38,752 bases of DNA from Burkholderia sp. Bp8963 (GCF_003854275.1 NZ_QTQP01000063.1:1-38752), one strand, 5' to 3'. Counted from the first letter of the stretch, positions 25,196 through 33,805 are shown. The notes: a model not told the origin generated them from the letters alone. Translations and numbers: made by a program.

Positions 25196-26278
25196 TTACA
25201 GACCCCAGTAGCAGACCTCGTTCTGGCCGGAGCTCGCATCCGACACGTACGGCGTGAAGCCGTGCGAGCGGCTCGACGTGTACGCGCTCGACGCGCCGGC
25301 CGTATCCGTGCACGAGCCGACATAGTCGAGCGTCGCGATCCAGAACGGGTGGCCGCCCGGCGTCAGGTTCATGCCCTTCCAGTTCAGCAGCTCCTGCTGC
25401 GCCTGGCTGTCGAAGGTCGGCTTGTAGACTTCTTCGTGCGCGATGCCGTCGAGCAGGCTCGCAAACGGCACGCCGCCGGTGGTACCGAGACGCGTGACGT
25501 TGCTGGTCGCGTTCTGCATCACGATCAGCAGCTTCGGATACTTCTGGCGCAGCTTGCGCACGAGGTCGAGGCCGCCCTGGCTGCACGCGGCATCGCACGG
25601 GCCGTTGGTGGTCGACGTGCCGTGCTCGACGATCTCGAGGTTGTCGAGGTAGAAGCCGTCGGCGCCCTGCGCGACGAGACGCGGCGCGACGAAGTTCAGG
25701 ATCAGGTTCTGGTAGTCCGCGTTGCCGACGTTCATCCACGTCTCGTCCGAGTAGCCCTGGTACGAGCCGAGCTGCGCGGCCTTGTTCGCGCCGCACGACA
25801 CGAAGCCGCTCGGCACGCTGTTCCAGTAATCGCGCCAGTGCTCGCACGAGCCGAGGTTCAGGTAGCTCAGCACCTTGTTCTGACCGTTGTTCTTCAGCGT
25901 CACGACGTCGCTCGGCGCGAAGTTGCCGACGCCCGGATCGAGGTCGACGTCCATCACCCGGAACGTGCTGGCCGCGCGGTTCAGGTCGATGCCGGTGGTG
26001 TCGCCGTAGTACGACATCCACGGCGCGGCCACCGCGAAGCCGGGGCCGCCCGACGCGGTGGTGGTCGGGGTGGTGCCGGAGCTCGTGCCGGTCGACGTGG
26101 ACGTGGACGACGTACCCGAGCCCGTCGACGACGTCGGCGTCGAGCCGGAGCCGGAGCGGCTCGAGCCGCCGTTCCAGCTCAGCGCGCTCGCAGTCTGGGT
26201 GCCGCCATCGTCGCCGCCGCACGCAGCGAGTATCACGGGGACGATCAGGGAGAGAACCAACGGGGCAATTCTTCGCAT
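25196..26278 (-). CDS. Lipoprotein endo-alpha-1,4-polygalactosaminidase (GH114-like)
   Basis: 360 residues. A signal peptide ends in the lipobox LAAC (Cys20), followed by a ~50-residue Ser/Thr/Gly tether (residues ~28–78), then a GH114-type TIM barrel: 'VLSYLNLGSCEHWRDYW', 'GADGFYLDNLEIV' with likely Asp212, 'LDGIAHEEVYKP' with Glu282/Glu283, and 'IATLDYVGSC'. Such enzymes cleave galactosamine-containing polymers, including Pel. Several cysteines (C144, C162, C228, C232, C323, C356) fit disulfides outside the cytoplasm. Start at 26278 with AGGA nine bases upstream; the frame extends further upstream but without a lipoprotein signal at the start. Placed beside pelC, it is probably a surface-anchored Pel-trimming or foreign-matrix-degrading enzyme. 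Confidence 0.85.
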   Translation of the reverse strand: MRRIAPLVLSLIVPVILAACGGDDGGTQTASALSWNGGSSRSGSGSTPTSSTGSGTSSTSTSTGTSSGTTPTTTASGGPGFAVAAPWMSYYGDTTGIDLNRAASTFRVMDVDLDPGVGNFAPSDVVTLKNNGQNKVLSYLNLGSCEHWRDYWNSVPSGFVSCGANKAAQLGSYQGYSDETWMNVGNADYQNLILNFVAPRLVAQGADGFYLDNLEIVEHGTSTTNGPCDAACSQGGLDLVRKLRQKYPKLLIVMQNATSNVTRLGTTGGVPFASLLDGIAHEEVYKPTFDSQAQQELLNWKGMNLTPGGHPFWIATLDYVGSCTDTAGASSAYTSSRSHGFTPYVSDASSGQNEVCYWGL

Positions 26279-26840
26279 CGGATTATTCCTGTTCAGGGAT
26301 TCGGAGGGGTTGCGCGGCAACCGGCGAGCACCCGCGACGCCACGCCGCGACGCACGGGGGCGCGCGTTCAGGCCGCGCCCGCATGTGTCCGGAGCCATCA
26401 TCGAGGGGATCAGCAAACGACGTTCGACCGGTCTGCCAGGGTACCGGCAAGGCCGAACGGGGGGCGGTTCTGGACGCCGCCAACTCTCCGCCGCCGCGTG
26501 CGCTCGGCGCGCGCCGGCACGATGGAGAGAGCAAGGTAATTATTGATCAGGCCAATTGATATTTAAATCTGATGATTTAAATTAATTGGAGCCCGACTTT
26601 AACCGAGCCGCGTTTGAGCAAAGGTAACGAGATGTGTACCGCGTAACAACGCGTAAGGGCAGACGAATAGGCGGGCGTATGCGCGTCGCCGCGCGGTGCC
26701 GGTGCCCTGCGCGACGAGCTTCAGGTATCGCGTGAACGCGAAAGGATTACCGCTGGTTACGGTTTCTGTTACAAGTCGGCCTGGCCGCGGCGCGCCGTGC
26801 CGCGTGCGAGGGCCGCTGAGCGCGGAGGTGGGTGCGCGCG
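26279..26840. other. Promoter region of the GH114 lipoprotein gene
   Basis: About 560 bases without a gene. It contains the AT-rich dyad at 26552–26589, a GTAACA-rich stretch (GGTAACG, CGCGTAACAACGCG, and GTTACGGTTTCTGTTAC around 26756–26773), and the end of the lactonase gene. No clear terminator is visible for the lactonase transcript. Confidence 0.5.
26552..26589. promoter_or_regulatory. AT-rich imperfect inverted repeat
   Basis: CCAATTGATATTTAAATC (26552–26569) is the near complement of GATTTAAATTAATTGG (26574–26589), differing by two extra bases. It is a strikingly AT-rich island in a GC-rich region, 274 bases upstream of the GH114 lipoprotein start, and could be an operator, a nucleoid-protein (H-NS-like) site or both. 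Confidence 0.5.
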
Positions 26841-27890
26841 CTACACGATCTCGATCCAGTTCGCGCCACGCCCGCCGACCGCGCGCGCGCATGGCGACAG
26901 CGTGCCGTCGTCAGGCGCGATCGCATAGACCGACAACTGTTCCGATTGCTCGCCGCACGCGACGAGAAACCGTCCGGACGGATCGATCGCGAAGCCGCGC
27001 GGCTGCGTCTCGGTGGCCGTCGCGTGCACGGGATCGAACGTGCCGTCCGCGTTGCGGCGAAAGCAGACGAGCTGGCTCGTCGTGCGCTCGGACACATACG
27101 CGTAGCGTTCGTCCGGGCTAAGGTGCAGGTCGGCGGCCCAGACTGCCGGTTCGGCCGGCGCGGGCGGGCGCGCATGGCCCGGCGCGAGCTGTGCGAGCGC
27201 CGCGGGGCGCGCGGTGACGCGCGCGTCGCCGAGCCGGCCGCTGTCGGGATCGCGTTCGAACACCGCGAGCTTCGCCTCGAACTCGCTGACCGCGACGAGC
27301 ATGCGACCGTCGCGCGACAGCCGCAGGTGGCGCGGCCCGAAGCCGCGCCCGACGCGCGCTTCGCCATGCTCGATTGCACGGATGCCGCGCATGTCGTTGA
27401 CGAGCGCGAAGCAGAAGATGCGATCGGAGCCGAGCGAGCTGACATACGCGTAACGGTCGTCCGGCGACACGATTACCGCATGCGCATTGGGAATGCCGCC
27501 GATCACCTGCAGCGGCACGCCATCGCCGGCGCGCACGCGCGCGGCATCGTAGACGCTCAGCGAATGCCCGCCATACGACGCGCCGAGGAGCCAGCGGCCA
27601 TCGCCGGCGAGCGTCAGGTACGCGAGGCTCGCGTCGATCGCGGCGCACGCGCCGCGCGCGAGCGCGCCGGTGCCCGGTTCGATGTCGAATGCGACGATCG
27701 CGGGGCGCTCGCCGCGCGTCGCCGCATAGAGCCGCGTGCGGTCGGCCGTGCGTGCGAGCGGCATCACGACATCGCCGGCGGGATAAACGCCAAGCGGCGC
27801 GAGCGCACCGCCGGCGTCGAGCGCATAGGTCGCGACGGTGCCGTCGACGGCGTTCGAGACGATGACGGTGAAGCGATCAGTGTTCGGCAT
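26841..27890 (-). CDS. Lactonase-family seven-bladed beta-propeller protein
   Basis: 349 residues from the ATG at 27890. Repeating blade motifs are seen: 'LTLAGDGRWLLGASYGGHSL', 'AVIVSPDDRYAYVSSLGSDR', 'LRLSRDGRMLVAVSEFEAKL', 'LHLSPDERYAYVSERTTSQL', 'FAIDPSGRFLVACGEQSEQL'. This is the lactonase family related to 6-phosphogluconolactonase (Pgl) and muconate cycloisomerases; propeller count and length fit. No signal peptide, so cytoplasmic. Its start lies inside the last codons of the upstream MFS gene (14-base overlap), so the two are translationally coupled, which suggests uptake of a sugar acid or lactone and its hydrolysis. The exact substrate is unknown. Confidence 0.83.
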   Translation of the reverse strand: MPNTDRFTVIVSNAVDGTVATYALDAGGALAPLGVYPAGDVVMPLARTADRTRLYAATRGERPAIVAFDIEPGTGALARGACAAIDASLAYLTLAGDGRWLLGASYGGHSLSVYDAARVRAGDGVPLQVIGGIPNAHAVIVSPDDRYAYVSSLGSDRIFCFALVNDMRGIRAIEHGEARVGRGFGPRHLRLSRDGRMLVAVSEFEAKLAVFERDPDSGRLGDARVTARPAALAQLAPGHARPPAPAEPAVWAADLHLSPDERYAYVSERTTSQLVCFRRNADGTFDPVHATATETQPRGFAIDPSGRFLVACGEQSEQLSVYAIAPDDGTLSPCARAVGGRGANWIEIV

Positions 27891-29244
27891 GACGGAGCAT
27901 CGAGGCACGCGTGAAGGACTCGTCGGCCGGCAGGCCGCGCGGCGGATCGCTGCGCCGGTGCGTGCGGGCGAACAGCGCGGCGACTGCGGCGACGAGGGAC
28001 GCGACCGCGAGCGCGTACAGGCCGCCCGTGATCGAACCCGTATGTTGCTTCAGATAGCCGAATGCCGTCGGCGCGACGAAGCCGCCGAGGTTGCCGATCG
28101 AGTTGATCAGCGCGATTCCCGCCGCGGCGACGCGCGTGTCGAGATAGCCCTGCGGGATCGGCCAGAACAGCGACGACGCGGCCTTGAAACCGAGCGCGGC
28201 GAAGCAGATCGACGCGAACGACCAGACCGGATCGTGCGACGTCGACGCGAACAGTCCGCACGCGGCGAGCACCAGCGCGAACGCGAGCCAGCGCTGCGGG
28301 TGCTTCCATCGCGCGGACAGCACCGCGAAGCCGTACATCGCGCCGATCGCGATCATCCACGGGATCGTGTTGTAGAGTCCGACCTGGAAATCGGTGAGGC
28401 CGCCCATCTTGCGGATGATCGTCGGCAGCCAGAAGGTCGCCGCGTAGATCGTCAGCTGGATCGCGAAATACAAGAAGCAGAACAGCATGATCTGCGGATC
28501 CTTCAGCAGCGCGAGTTGCGGCACGTGCACGCGCGAACGCACGTCGCGCTTCGCCCGTTCGTCGTCGAGCGCGGTTTCGAGCGCGCTGCGCTCGTCCGGC
28601 GTGAGCCACGTCGCGTCGCGGATGTGCGACTTCAGCAGCAGCCAGCTCGCGCCGCACAGCGCGACCGAGAACAGCCCCTCGATCACGAACATCCATTGCC
28701 AGCCTCGCAGGCCGAAGCCGTGGATCGACAGCAGCGCGCCCGTGACGGGCCCCGACAGCACCGACGCGAACGCCGAGCCGCCGAGAAAGATCGCCATCGC
28801 CTTGCCGCGTTCCTGCGGCGGCAGCCATTGCGTCAGGTACAGCACGACGCCGGGGAAGAAACCGGCCTCGGCCGCGCCGAGCAGGAAGCGCAGCACGTAG
28901 AACGACGTGTCGTTCCACACGAACGCCATCGCGGCCGCGACGATGCCCCACGTCGCCATGATGCGCGCGAGCCAGATGCGCGCGCCGTAGCGTTGCATCA
29001 GCAGGTTCGACGGCACTTCGAACAGTGCGTAGCCGACGAAGAACAGCCCGGCGCCGAGGCCGTAGGCGGCCGCGCCGATTCCGATCGACGCCTCGAGATG
29101 GCGGTCGACGAAGCCGACGTTCACGCGGTCGATGTAGTTCGCGATGAACATGATCAGCACGAGCGGCAGCACGTGCCATTTCACTTTCGAGACGGCGGAC
29201 GCGAGCGGGTCGCGGCCGGCCAGGGCGGGCGAGGGCGTGTTCAA
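27877..29244 (-). CDS. MFS transporter, anion:cation symporter type
   Basis: 455 residues and 12 membrane helices. 'HVLPLVLIMFIANYIDRVNV' with the conserved Asp-Arg in helix 1, 'FEVPSNLLMQRYGARIWLAR' and 'EAGFFPGVVLYLTQWLP' are typical of the phthalate/glucarate/tartrate-type ACS family. I place the start at a TTG (29244): GGAG lies eight bases upstream, and the protein then begins 'NTPSPALAG'. An ATG at 29322 in the same frame would run through the candidate operator at 29304–29322 and add a charged, non-family stretch, so I reject it. It probably imports an organic acid for the coupled lactonase; the substrate is inferred only. Confidence 0.85.
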   Translation of the reverse strand: MNTPSPALAGRDPLASAVSKVKWHVLPLVLIMFIANYIDRVNVGFVDRHLEASIGIGAAAYGLGAGLFFVGYALFEVPSNLLMQRYGARIWLARIMATWGIVAAAMAFVWNDTSFYVLRFLLGAAEAGFFPGVVLYLTQWLPPQERGKAMAIFLGGSAFASVLSGPVTGALLSIHGFGLRGWQWMFVIEGLFSVALCGASWLLLKSHIRDATWLTPDERSALETALDDERAKRDVRSRVHVPQLALLKDPQIMLFCFLYFAIQLTIYAATFWLPTIIRKMGGLTDFQVGLYNTIPWMIAIGAMYGFAVLSARWKHPQRWLAFALVLAACGLFASTSHDPVWSFASICFAALGFKAASSLFWPIPQGYLDTRVAAAGIALINSIGNLGGFVAPTAFGYLKQHTGSITGGLYALAVASLVAAVAALFARTHRRSDPPRGLPADESFTRASMLRHAEH

Positions 29245-29303
29245 CGGTGTCTCCGGTCGGGATGCGGCAGGCGGTTCGGGCGCCCGAGTTTTACGGTCAT
29301 GTA

Positions 29304-29322
29304 GTATGTCGTCGTATGACAT
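29304..29322. promoter_or_regulatory. Candidate operator upstream of the MFS gene
   Basis: GTATGTC (29304–29310) and GTATGAC (29314–29320) are direct repeats spaced ten bases apart, and ATGTC–7 bases–GACAT (29306–29322) is an inverted repeat over the same bases. GTATGAC-like elements are common in operators of FadR-type GntR regulators. It is 60 bases upstream of the chosen MFS start. No regulator gene is adjacent. Confidence 0.45.
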
Positions 29323-29471
29323 GTTACGCGCTGCGATCCGTCGTGACGTCACGGGTTTACCCGGGAATACGCTATTTTAAGGCGGATGGCGCACGATGCC
29401 AGGCTTGGTTTGAGTGGGTTGATGTCTGATGACGTGTGATGACTCGGCATCGACCGCGCGATCGATCGTCC

Positions 29472-29507
29472 CGGTTCGCCCGTTCCGCCCGTTCCGCCCG
29501 TTCTGCC
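29472..29507. repeat. Four tandem 9-base repeats
   Basis: CGGTTCGCC, CGTTCCGCC, CGTTCCGCC and CGTTCTGCC follow one another, 42 bases beyond the luxR-type stop and upstream of the MFS gene. They are outside any supported gene. Confidence 0.75.
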
Positions 29508-29548
29508 GCGTGATGAGCCATCGAACCGCCCGCCACCCGCCGCCCGCG

Positions 29549-30739
29549 TCACGCCATCGACACGACGCTGTTGAGCAGCGTCTTGACCAGCACCGCCTGG
29601 CGCGTTGCGCCCGTCTTCGCGAAGATCCCGCGCAGGTGCGCGCGCGCGGTGTTCTTCGTGATGCCGGCGGCCGCGGCGGCCTCGTCGAGCGTGAGGCCGT
29701 CGACGAGCAGCAGGGCGATCTCGGTTTCCATCGGCGTGAGGCGGAACAGCTTGTGCAGCATGTCGCGCGACGTCTGCGGCGACGACGCCGGATCGCGGAC
29801 GAACACCGCGATCGCCGGCCGGTGCCGCCGGTCCTCGGCGCCGCGATAGGGCGCGAGCGGCCGCAGCAGCACGTTGAGCGGCTGCGCGCCGCCGGGACGC
29901 GACAGCGTGGTCACTTCGATGCGGCCGAGCGCGCCCGCGCGGAAATGGTCGAGCGCCGCCTGGATCGCCTTCTGCAGCCGGCGCTCGTCGAGCGGACACG
30001 ACGCGTGCAGGCGTTCCTGGCGCACGCACAGCCCGTCCTGCCGGTCGAACAGCCGCTCGGCGATGCAGTTGCGCTTGATCACGCGGCCGTCGTCGTCGAG
30101 GATCGCGGTGCCGACGTCGAGGCGGTCGATCGTGCCCGCGTACAGCGCGCGCTCCGCGTCGAGCACGTCGAGCGCCGCGTGCAGTTCAACCGCGCGCTGC
30201 AGGTGCGGCAGCAGCACCGCGACCCGCGCGCGCTCGGCCGCGTCGAAATCCCGGCCGCGGTGCGCGCGGCTCACGAAGAACGCGCATTCGACGCCGTGCT
30301 CGCCGCGCAGGTTCGCGCCGAGGATGTAGCGCAGGTCGAGCGGCTGCAGGTACTGCCGGTAGAAGTCATGTGTGCGCCACGCCGCTTCGCCGAACAGCGC
30401 GTCGGCGGTGAACACCTGGCCGGCCGGCTGGTCGAGAAACGGGCAGAGCGCATAGAACTGCTCGCTGTACGACGGCTCGCCGGGCAGCAGCGGGCCGTGT
30501 GCCGACGCGTTGATGATGACGCCGCGCCGCGTGCCGCCCGGATTGCGCAGCACGAGCGTCGTGAAGCTCGCGTCGAGCTGCGCGCGGATCGCTTCGAGAA
30601 ATCCGGCCCACGGCGTCGCTTCGGTCGGGCCCCGGTAGACGAGGCCGAGCCACGCGTCGAGGTCGCGCGCCGTCCACGCCGTGTCGTCGAACGAGTCGTG
30701 GGCGACGGCACCGCCGCCGGACGGAACAGCGATCCGCAT
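29549..30739 (-). CDS. LuxR-type HTH transcriptional regulator
   Basis: 396 residues. The last ~65 residues hold a LuxR helix-turn-helix ('RLTPMETEIALLLVDGLTLD', 'AAAGITKNTARAHLRGIFAK'). The first ~330 residues are a sensor region with no receiver-type phosphorylation signature; residues ~205–320 look like a PAS-type fold ('TAILDDDGRVIKRNCIAERL'). So it probably senses a small molecule. The ATG at 30739 has AGGAG ten bases upstream. It lies 98 bases downstream of the cysNC stop and points the same way, and a weak copy of the box shared by the sulfation genes lies upstream of it at 30809, so I infer that it regulates that cluster and perhaps itself. Confidence 0.85.
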   Translation of the reverse strand: MRIAVPSGGGAVAHDSFDDTAWTARDLDAWLGLVYRGPTEATPWAGFLEAIRAQLDASFTTLVLRNPGGTRRGVIINASAHGPLLPGEPSYSEQFYALCPFLDQPAGQVFTADALFGEAAWRTHDFYRQYLQPLDLRYILGANLRGEHGVECAFFVSRAHRGRDFDAAERARVAVLLPHLQRAVELHAALDVLDAERALYAGTIDRLDVGTAILDDDGRVIKRNCIAERLFDRQDGLCVRQERLHASCPLDERRLQKAIQAALDHFRAGALGRIEVTTLSRPGGAQPLNVLLRPLAPYRGAEDRRHRPAIAVFVRDPASSPQTSRDMLHKLFRLTPMETEIALLLVDGLTLDEAAAAAGITKNTARAHLRGIFAKTGATRQAVLVKTLLNSVVSMA

Positions 30740-30808
30740 GCTCGCAATCTCCTGGAATGCAATGAGGTTTCCCGGTCGAGCATACGGATCCGGCGGCGGC
30801 ACGCGTCA

Positions 30809-30824
30809 TCCGAACGGAGTAGGG
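30809..30824. promoter_or_regulatory. Weak copy of the sulfation-cluster box before the luxR-type gene
   Basis: Read toward the regulator gene this is CCCTACTCCGTTCGGA, against CCTTAGTCCANNCGGA upstream of cysD. About two thirds of the positions match, and the polarity relative to the gene is the same. Distance to the start is 70 bases. On its own it would be unconvincing. Confidence 0.3.
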
Positions 30825-30837
30825 CCGCGCCGGATGA

Positions 30838-32739
30838 TCAAGCCGAGCGTTCGCGCAGCAGGTGCGCGACGATGCGTGCCGCCGCGTCCTCCGGCGTTTC
30901 GGCCACCGTGTCCACGCGCAGCTCCGGATGCTCGGGTGCTTCGTATGGCGAATCGATGCCGGTGAACTGCTTCAGCTCGCCGCGCCGGGCCTTTTTGTAC
31001 AGCCCCTTCGGATCGCGCTCCTCGGCGACCGCGAGCGGCGTGTCGACGAACACCTCGACGAATTCGTCGGGCCCGACGAGCGCGCGCGCCATCTCGCGTT
31101 CGGCGCGGAACGGCGAGATGAACGACACGAGCGCGATCAGGCCCGCGTCGACCATCAGCCGCGCGACTTCGGCGACGCGCCGGATGTTCTCGACGCGGTC
31201 GGCTTCGGTAAAGCCGAGGTCGCGGTTCAGCCCGTGCCGCACGTTGTCGCCGTCGAGCAGGTACGTGTGCTTGCCGAGCGCATGGAGCTGCTTCTCGACG
31301 AGGTTCGCGATCGTCGACTTGCCGGCGCCGGACAGCCCGGTCAGCCAGACGATCCGCGGTGTCTGGCCCTTTTGCGCGGCGCGCGCGTGCCGGTCGACGT
31401 CGACCGCCTGCCAGTGCACGTTGTGTGCGCGGCGCAGCGCGAAGTGCAGCATCCCGGCGCCGACCGTGTCGTTCGTGTAGCGGTCGATCACGATGAAGCC
31501 GCCCGTGTGGCGGTTCTGCGTGTACGGATCGAACGCGACCGGCCGGTCGAAGCTCAGGTTGCACACGCCGATCTCGTTCAGCGCGAGCGTGCGCGCGGCG
31601 AGATGCTCGCGCGTGTTCACGTCGATCTTGTACTTCGGCGTCGCGCATGTCGCGCCGACCGTCTGTGCGCCGAGCTTGACGAGATACGGCCGGCCCGGCA
31701 GCAGCGGAGCGTCGTGCATCCACACGACGGTCGCCTCGAACTGGTCGGCGACCTCGGGCGGCGCATCGGCGCGCGCGATCATGTCGCCGCGGCTGATGTC
31801 GATTTCGTCGGCGAGCGTCAGCGTGACCGCTTCGCCGGCGCGCGCGATGTCGGCCTCGCCCGCAGGCGTGATCACCGACGCGACGCGGCTTTCCTTGCCG
31901 GACGGCAGCACGCGGACGCGGTCGCCGACGCGGATCTCGCCCGACGCGATGCTGCCCGCGTAGCCGCGGAAGTTCAGGTGCGGACGGTTGACCCACTGGA
32001 CCGGCAGCCGGAACGGCTCGTGCTGCTTGTGCAGTTTGTGTACGCCGTCGCGCGCGTCGAGCGCCACCGTGTCGAGGTGTTGCATCAGCGTCGGGCCGTC
32101 GTGCCACGGCATCCGCGTGCTCGGGACGATCACGTTGTCGCCGCGCAGCGCGGACAGCGGAATGCTGACGATCTCCGACAGACCGAGCTCGGCCGCGAAC
32201 GCGCGGTAGTCCGCGTCGATGCGCTCGAACACCGCGCCGTCGTAGTCGACGAGATCCATCTTGTTGATCGCGAGCACGACGCGCGTGATGCCGATCAGCG
32301 CGACGAGATGGCTGTGCCGGCGGGTCTGCGTGAGCACCCCCTTGCGCGCGTCGATCAGGATGACTGCGAGATCGGCGGTCGACGCGCCGGTGATCATGTT
32401 GCGCGTGTACTGCTCGTGTCCGGGCGTGTCGGCGACGATGAACTTGCGCCGCCCGGTCGCGAAGAAGCGATAGGCGACGTCGATCGTGATCCCTTGCTCG
32501 CGCTCGGCCGACAGCCCGTCGACGAGCAGCGCGAAGTCGAGGTCGCCGCCCTGCGTGCCGAGCTTCTTCGAATCGGCTTCGAGCTGGCTCAGCTGATCGT
32601 CGAACAGCTGGTTCGATTCGTAGAGCAGGCGGCCGATCAGCGTGCTCTTGCCGTCGTCGACGCTGCCGCATGTGATGAAGCGCAGCAGGTCTTTCGTTTG
32701 CCGATCGTGCACATCGTGTGCGGTGAGTGCGTGTTCCAT
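30838..32739 (-). CDS. cysNC: Fused sulfate adenylyltransferase large subunit / APS kinase
   Basis: 633 residues. The N-terminal part is a CysN GTPase: G1 'GSVDDGKST' (25–33), G3 'DTPGHEQY', G4 'NKMDLVD', then EF-Tu-like barrels. The C-terminal ~166 residues are APS kinase: P-loop 'GLSGAGKST' from residue 468, 'DGDNVRHGL', and 'FISPFR' with the serine used in the family. With CysD it turns sulfate and ATP into APS and then PAPS. The fusion matches NodQ of rhizobia, which feeds a sulfotransferase. The start at 32739 overlaps the cysD stop by one base (TGATG), with AGGAGG upstream. No cysH-type reductase is nearby, so PAPS is probably for sulfation, not for cysteine synthesis. Confidence 0.95.
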   Translation of the reverse strand: MEHALTAHDVHDRQTKDLLRFITCGSVDDGKSTLIGRLLYESNQLFDDQLSQLEADSKKLGTQGGDLDFALLVDGLSAEREQGITIDVAYRFFATGRRKFIVADTPGHEQYTRNMITGASTADLAVILIDARKGVLTQTRRHSHLVALIGITRVVLAINKMDLVDYDGAVFERIDADYRAFAAELGLSEIVSIPLSALRGDNVIVPSTRMPWHDGPTLMQHLDTVALDARDGVHKLHKQHEPFRLPVQWVNRPHLNFRGYAGSIASGEIRVGDRVRVLPSGKESRVASVITPAGEADIARAGEAVTLTLADEIDISRGDMIARADAPPEVADQFEATVVWMHDAPLLPGRPYLVKLGAQTVGATCATPKYKIDVNTREHLAARTLALNEIGVCNLSFDRPVAFDPYTQNRHTGGFIVIDRYTNDTVGAGMLHFALRRAHNVHWQAVDVDRHARAAQKGQTPRIVWLTGLSGAGKSTIANLVEKQLHALGKHTYLLDGDNVRHGLNRDLGFTEADRVENIRRVAEVARLMVDAGLIALVSFISPFRAEREMARALVGPDEFVEVFVDTPLAVAEERDPKGLYKKARRGELKQFTGIDSPYEAPEHPELRVDTVAETPEDAAARIVAHLLRERSA

Positions 32740-33635
32740 CAGAAATACCCCTCCTGCTTCTTCTTCTCCATCGATCCGGCCGAATCGCTGTCGATCAGCC
32801 GCCCCTGGCGCTCCGACGTGCGCGTGTCGCGCATCTCGCGCAGGATGTCGTCGAGCGATTCGGCGTTGCTGTCGATCGCCCCCGTCAGCGGATAGCAGCC
32901 GAGCGTGCGGAACCGCACCTTGCGCATCTGCGGCATTTCGCGCTCGCGCAGCGGCAGCCGGTCGTCGTCGACCATGATCAGCGCGCCGTCGCGTTCGACG
33001 ACGGGCCGCGCCTTCGCGAAGTAGAGCGGCACGATTGGGATGTCGTGCAGCCGGATGTACTGCCAGATGTCGAGCTCGGTCCAGTTCGAGATCGGGAACA
33101 CGCGCAGGCTTTCGCCGTTGCGCTTGCGCGCGTTGTACAGCGACCAGAGTTCCGGGCGCTGCCGCTTCGGATCCCAGCGGTGCTGGTCCGAACGCAGCGA
33201 CACGATGCGTTCCTTCGCGCGCGACTTTTCCTCGTCGCGGCGTGCGCCGCCGAACGCGGCGTCGAAACCGTAGTGATCGAGCGCCTGCTTGAGACCCTGG
33301 GTCTTCCACACATCGGTGTGCAGCGCCGAGCCGTGCGTGAACGGATTGATGTGCTGCGCGACGCCTTCGGGATTCACGTGCACGCGCAGTTCGAGGCCGA
33401 GCCGCTCGGCGGTCGCGTCGCGAAACGCGATCATCTCGCGGAATTTCCAGGTGGTATCGACATGCAGCAGCGGGAAGGGCGGCTTCGCGGGGTAGAACGC
33501 CTTCATCGCGAGATGCAGCATGACCGAGCTGTCCTTGCCGATCGAATACAGCATCACCGGGTTGTCGCTCTCCGCGACCACCTCGCGCATGATGTGGATG
33601 CTCTCGGCCTCCAGCCGCTCCAAGTGGGTCAACAT
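32739..33635 (-). CDS. cysD: Sulfate adenylyltransferase small subunit
   Basis: 298 residues. It is the ATP-binding PP-loop subunit that adenylates sulfate ('VMLYSIGKDSSVMLHLAMKA' at 27–46), with typical 'FGGARRDEEKSRAKERIVSL' and 'NWTELDIWQYI' segments and the family C-terminal end 'EKKKQEGYF'. It works as a heterodimer with the GTPase part of the next gene. AAGGAGA lies seven bases before the ATG at 33635. It begins the leftward transcript facing the DUF1214/sulfotransferase transcript, and the 225 bases between contain two strong copies of a conserved box. Burkholderia carry assimilatory cysDN elsewhere, so this is probably a second, dedicated set (inference). Confidence 0.95.
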   Translation of the reverse strand: MLTHLERLEAESIHIMREVVAESDNPVMLYSIGKDSSVMLHLAMKAFYPAKPPFPLLHVDTTWKFREMIAFRDATAERLGLELRVHVNPEGVAQHINPFTHGSALHTDVWKTQGLKQALDHYGFDAAFGGARRDEEKSRAKERIVSLRSDQHRWDPKRQRPELWSLYNARKRNGESLRVFPISNWTELDIWQYIRLHDIPIVPLYFAKARPVVERDGALIMVDDDRLPLREREMPQMRKVRFRTLGCYPLTGAIDSNAESLDDILREMRDTRTSERQGRLIDSDSAGSMEKKKQEGYF

Positions 33636-33725
33636 CGTTCGTCTCCTTGTTCCATGCCGGCGCCGCGCGACGTGTGCGGCGGCTCGTGCATGACGCTAAA
33701 GGTAGCGACGAGCGCCGGTGCGGCT

Positions 33726-33746
33726 CTTCGTCCGGGTGGACTAAGG
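33726..33746. promoter_or_regulatory. Conserved box, cysD-side copy
   Basis: Read toward cysD, it is CCTTAGTCCA, then CCC, then GGACGAAG. It contains the near-palindrome GTCC–GGG–TGGAC on the plus strand. It lies 91 bases upstream of the cysD ATG and differs from the copy at 33785 by one base, in opposite orientation. Confidence 0.7.
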
Positions 33747-33784
33747 CATGCCGGGTGCAAGCCGTGTTCGGGCAGCGGATCTTT

Positions 33785-33805
33785 CCTTAGTCCACCTGGA
33801 CGAAG
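33785..33805. promoter_or_regulatory. Conserved box, DUF1214-side copy
   Basis: CCTTAGTCCA, then CCT, then GGACGAAG, including the dyad GTCCA–CC–TGGAC (33790–33801). It lies 56 bases upstream of the DUF1214 ATG. Its core starts exactly 60 bases after that of the facing copy. Confidence 0.7.

Noticed and set aside
26599..26892. 97-codon minus-strand frame between the lactonase and GH114 genes
   Set aside because: Arg-rich at one end, no motif, and it overlaps the lactonase stop in another frame.
29472..29507. CRISPR-like array
   Set aside because: Units are 9 bases, directly adjacent and without spacers.
30862..32895. 677-codon plus-strand frame opposite cysNC
   Set aside because: Antisense shadow; GTPase and APS kinase motifs fix the coding strand.
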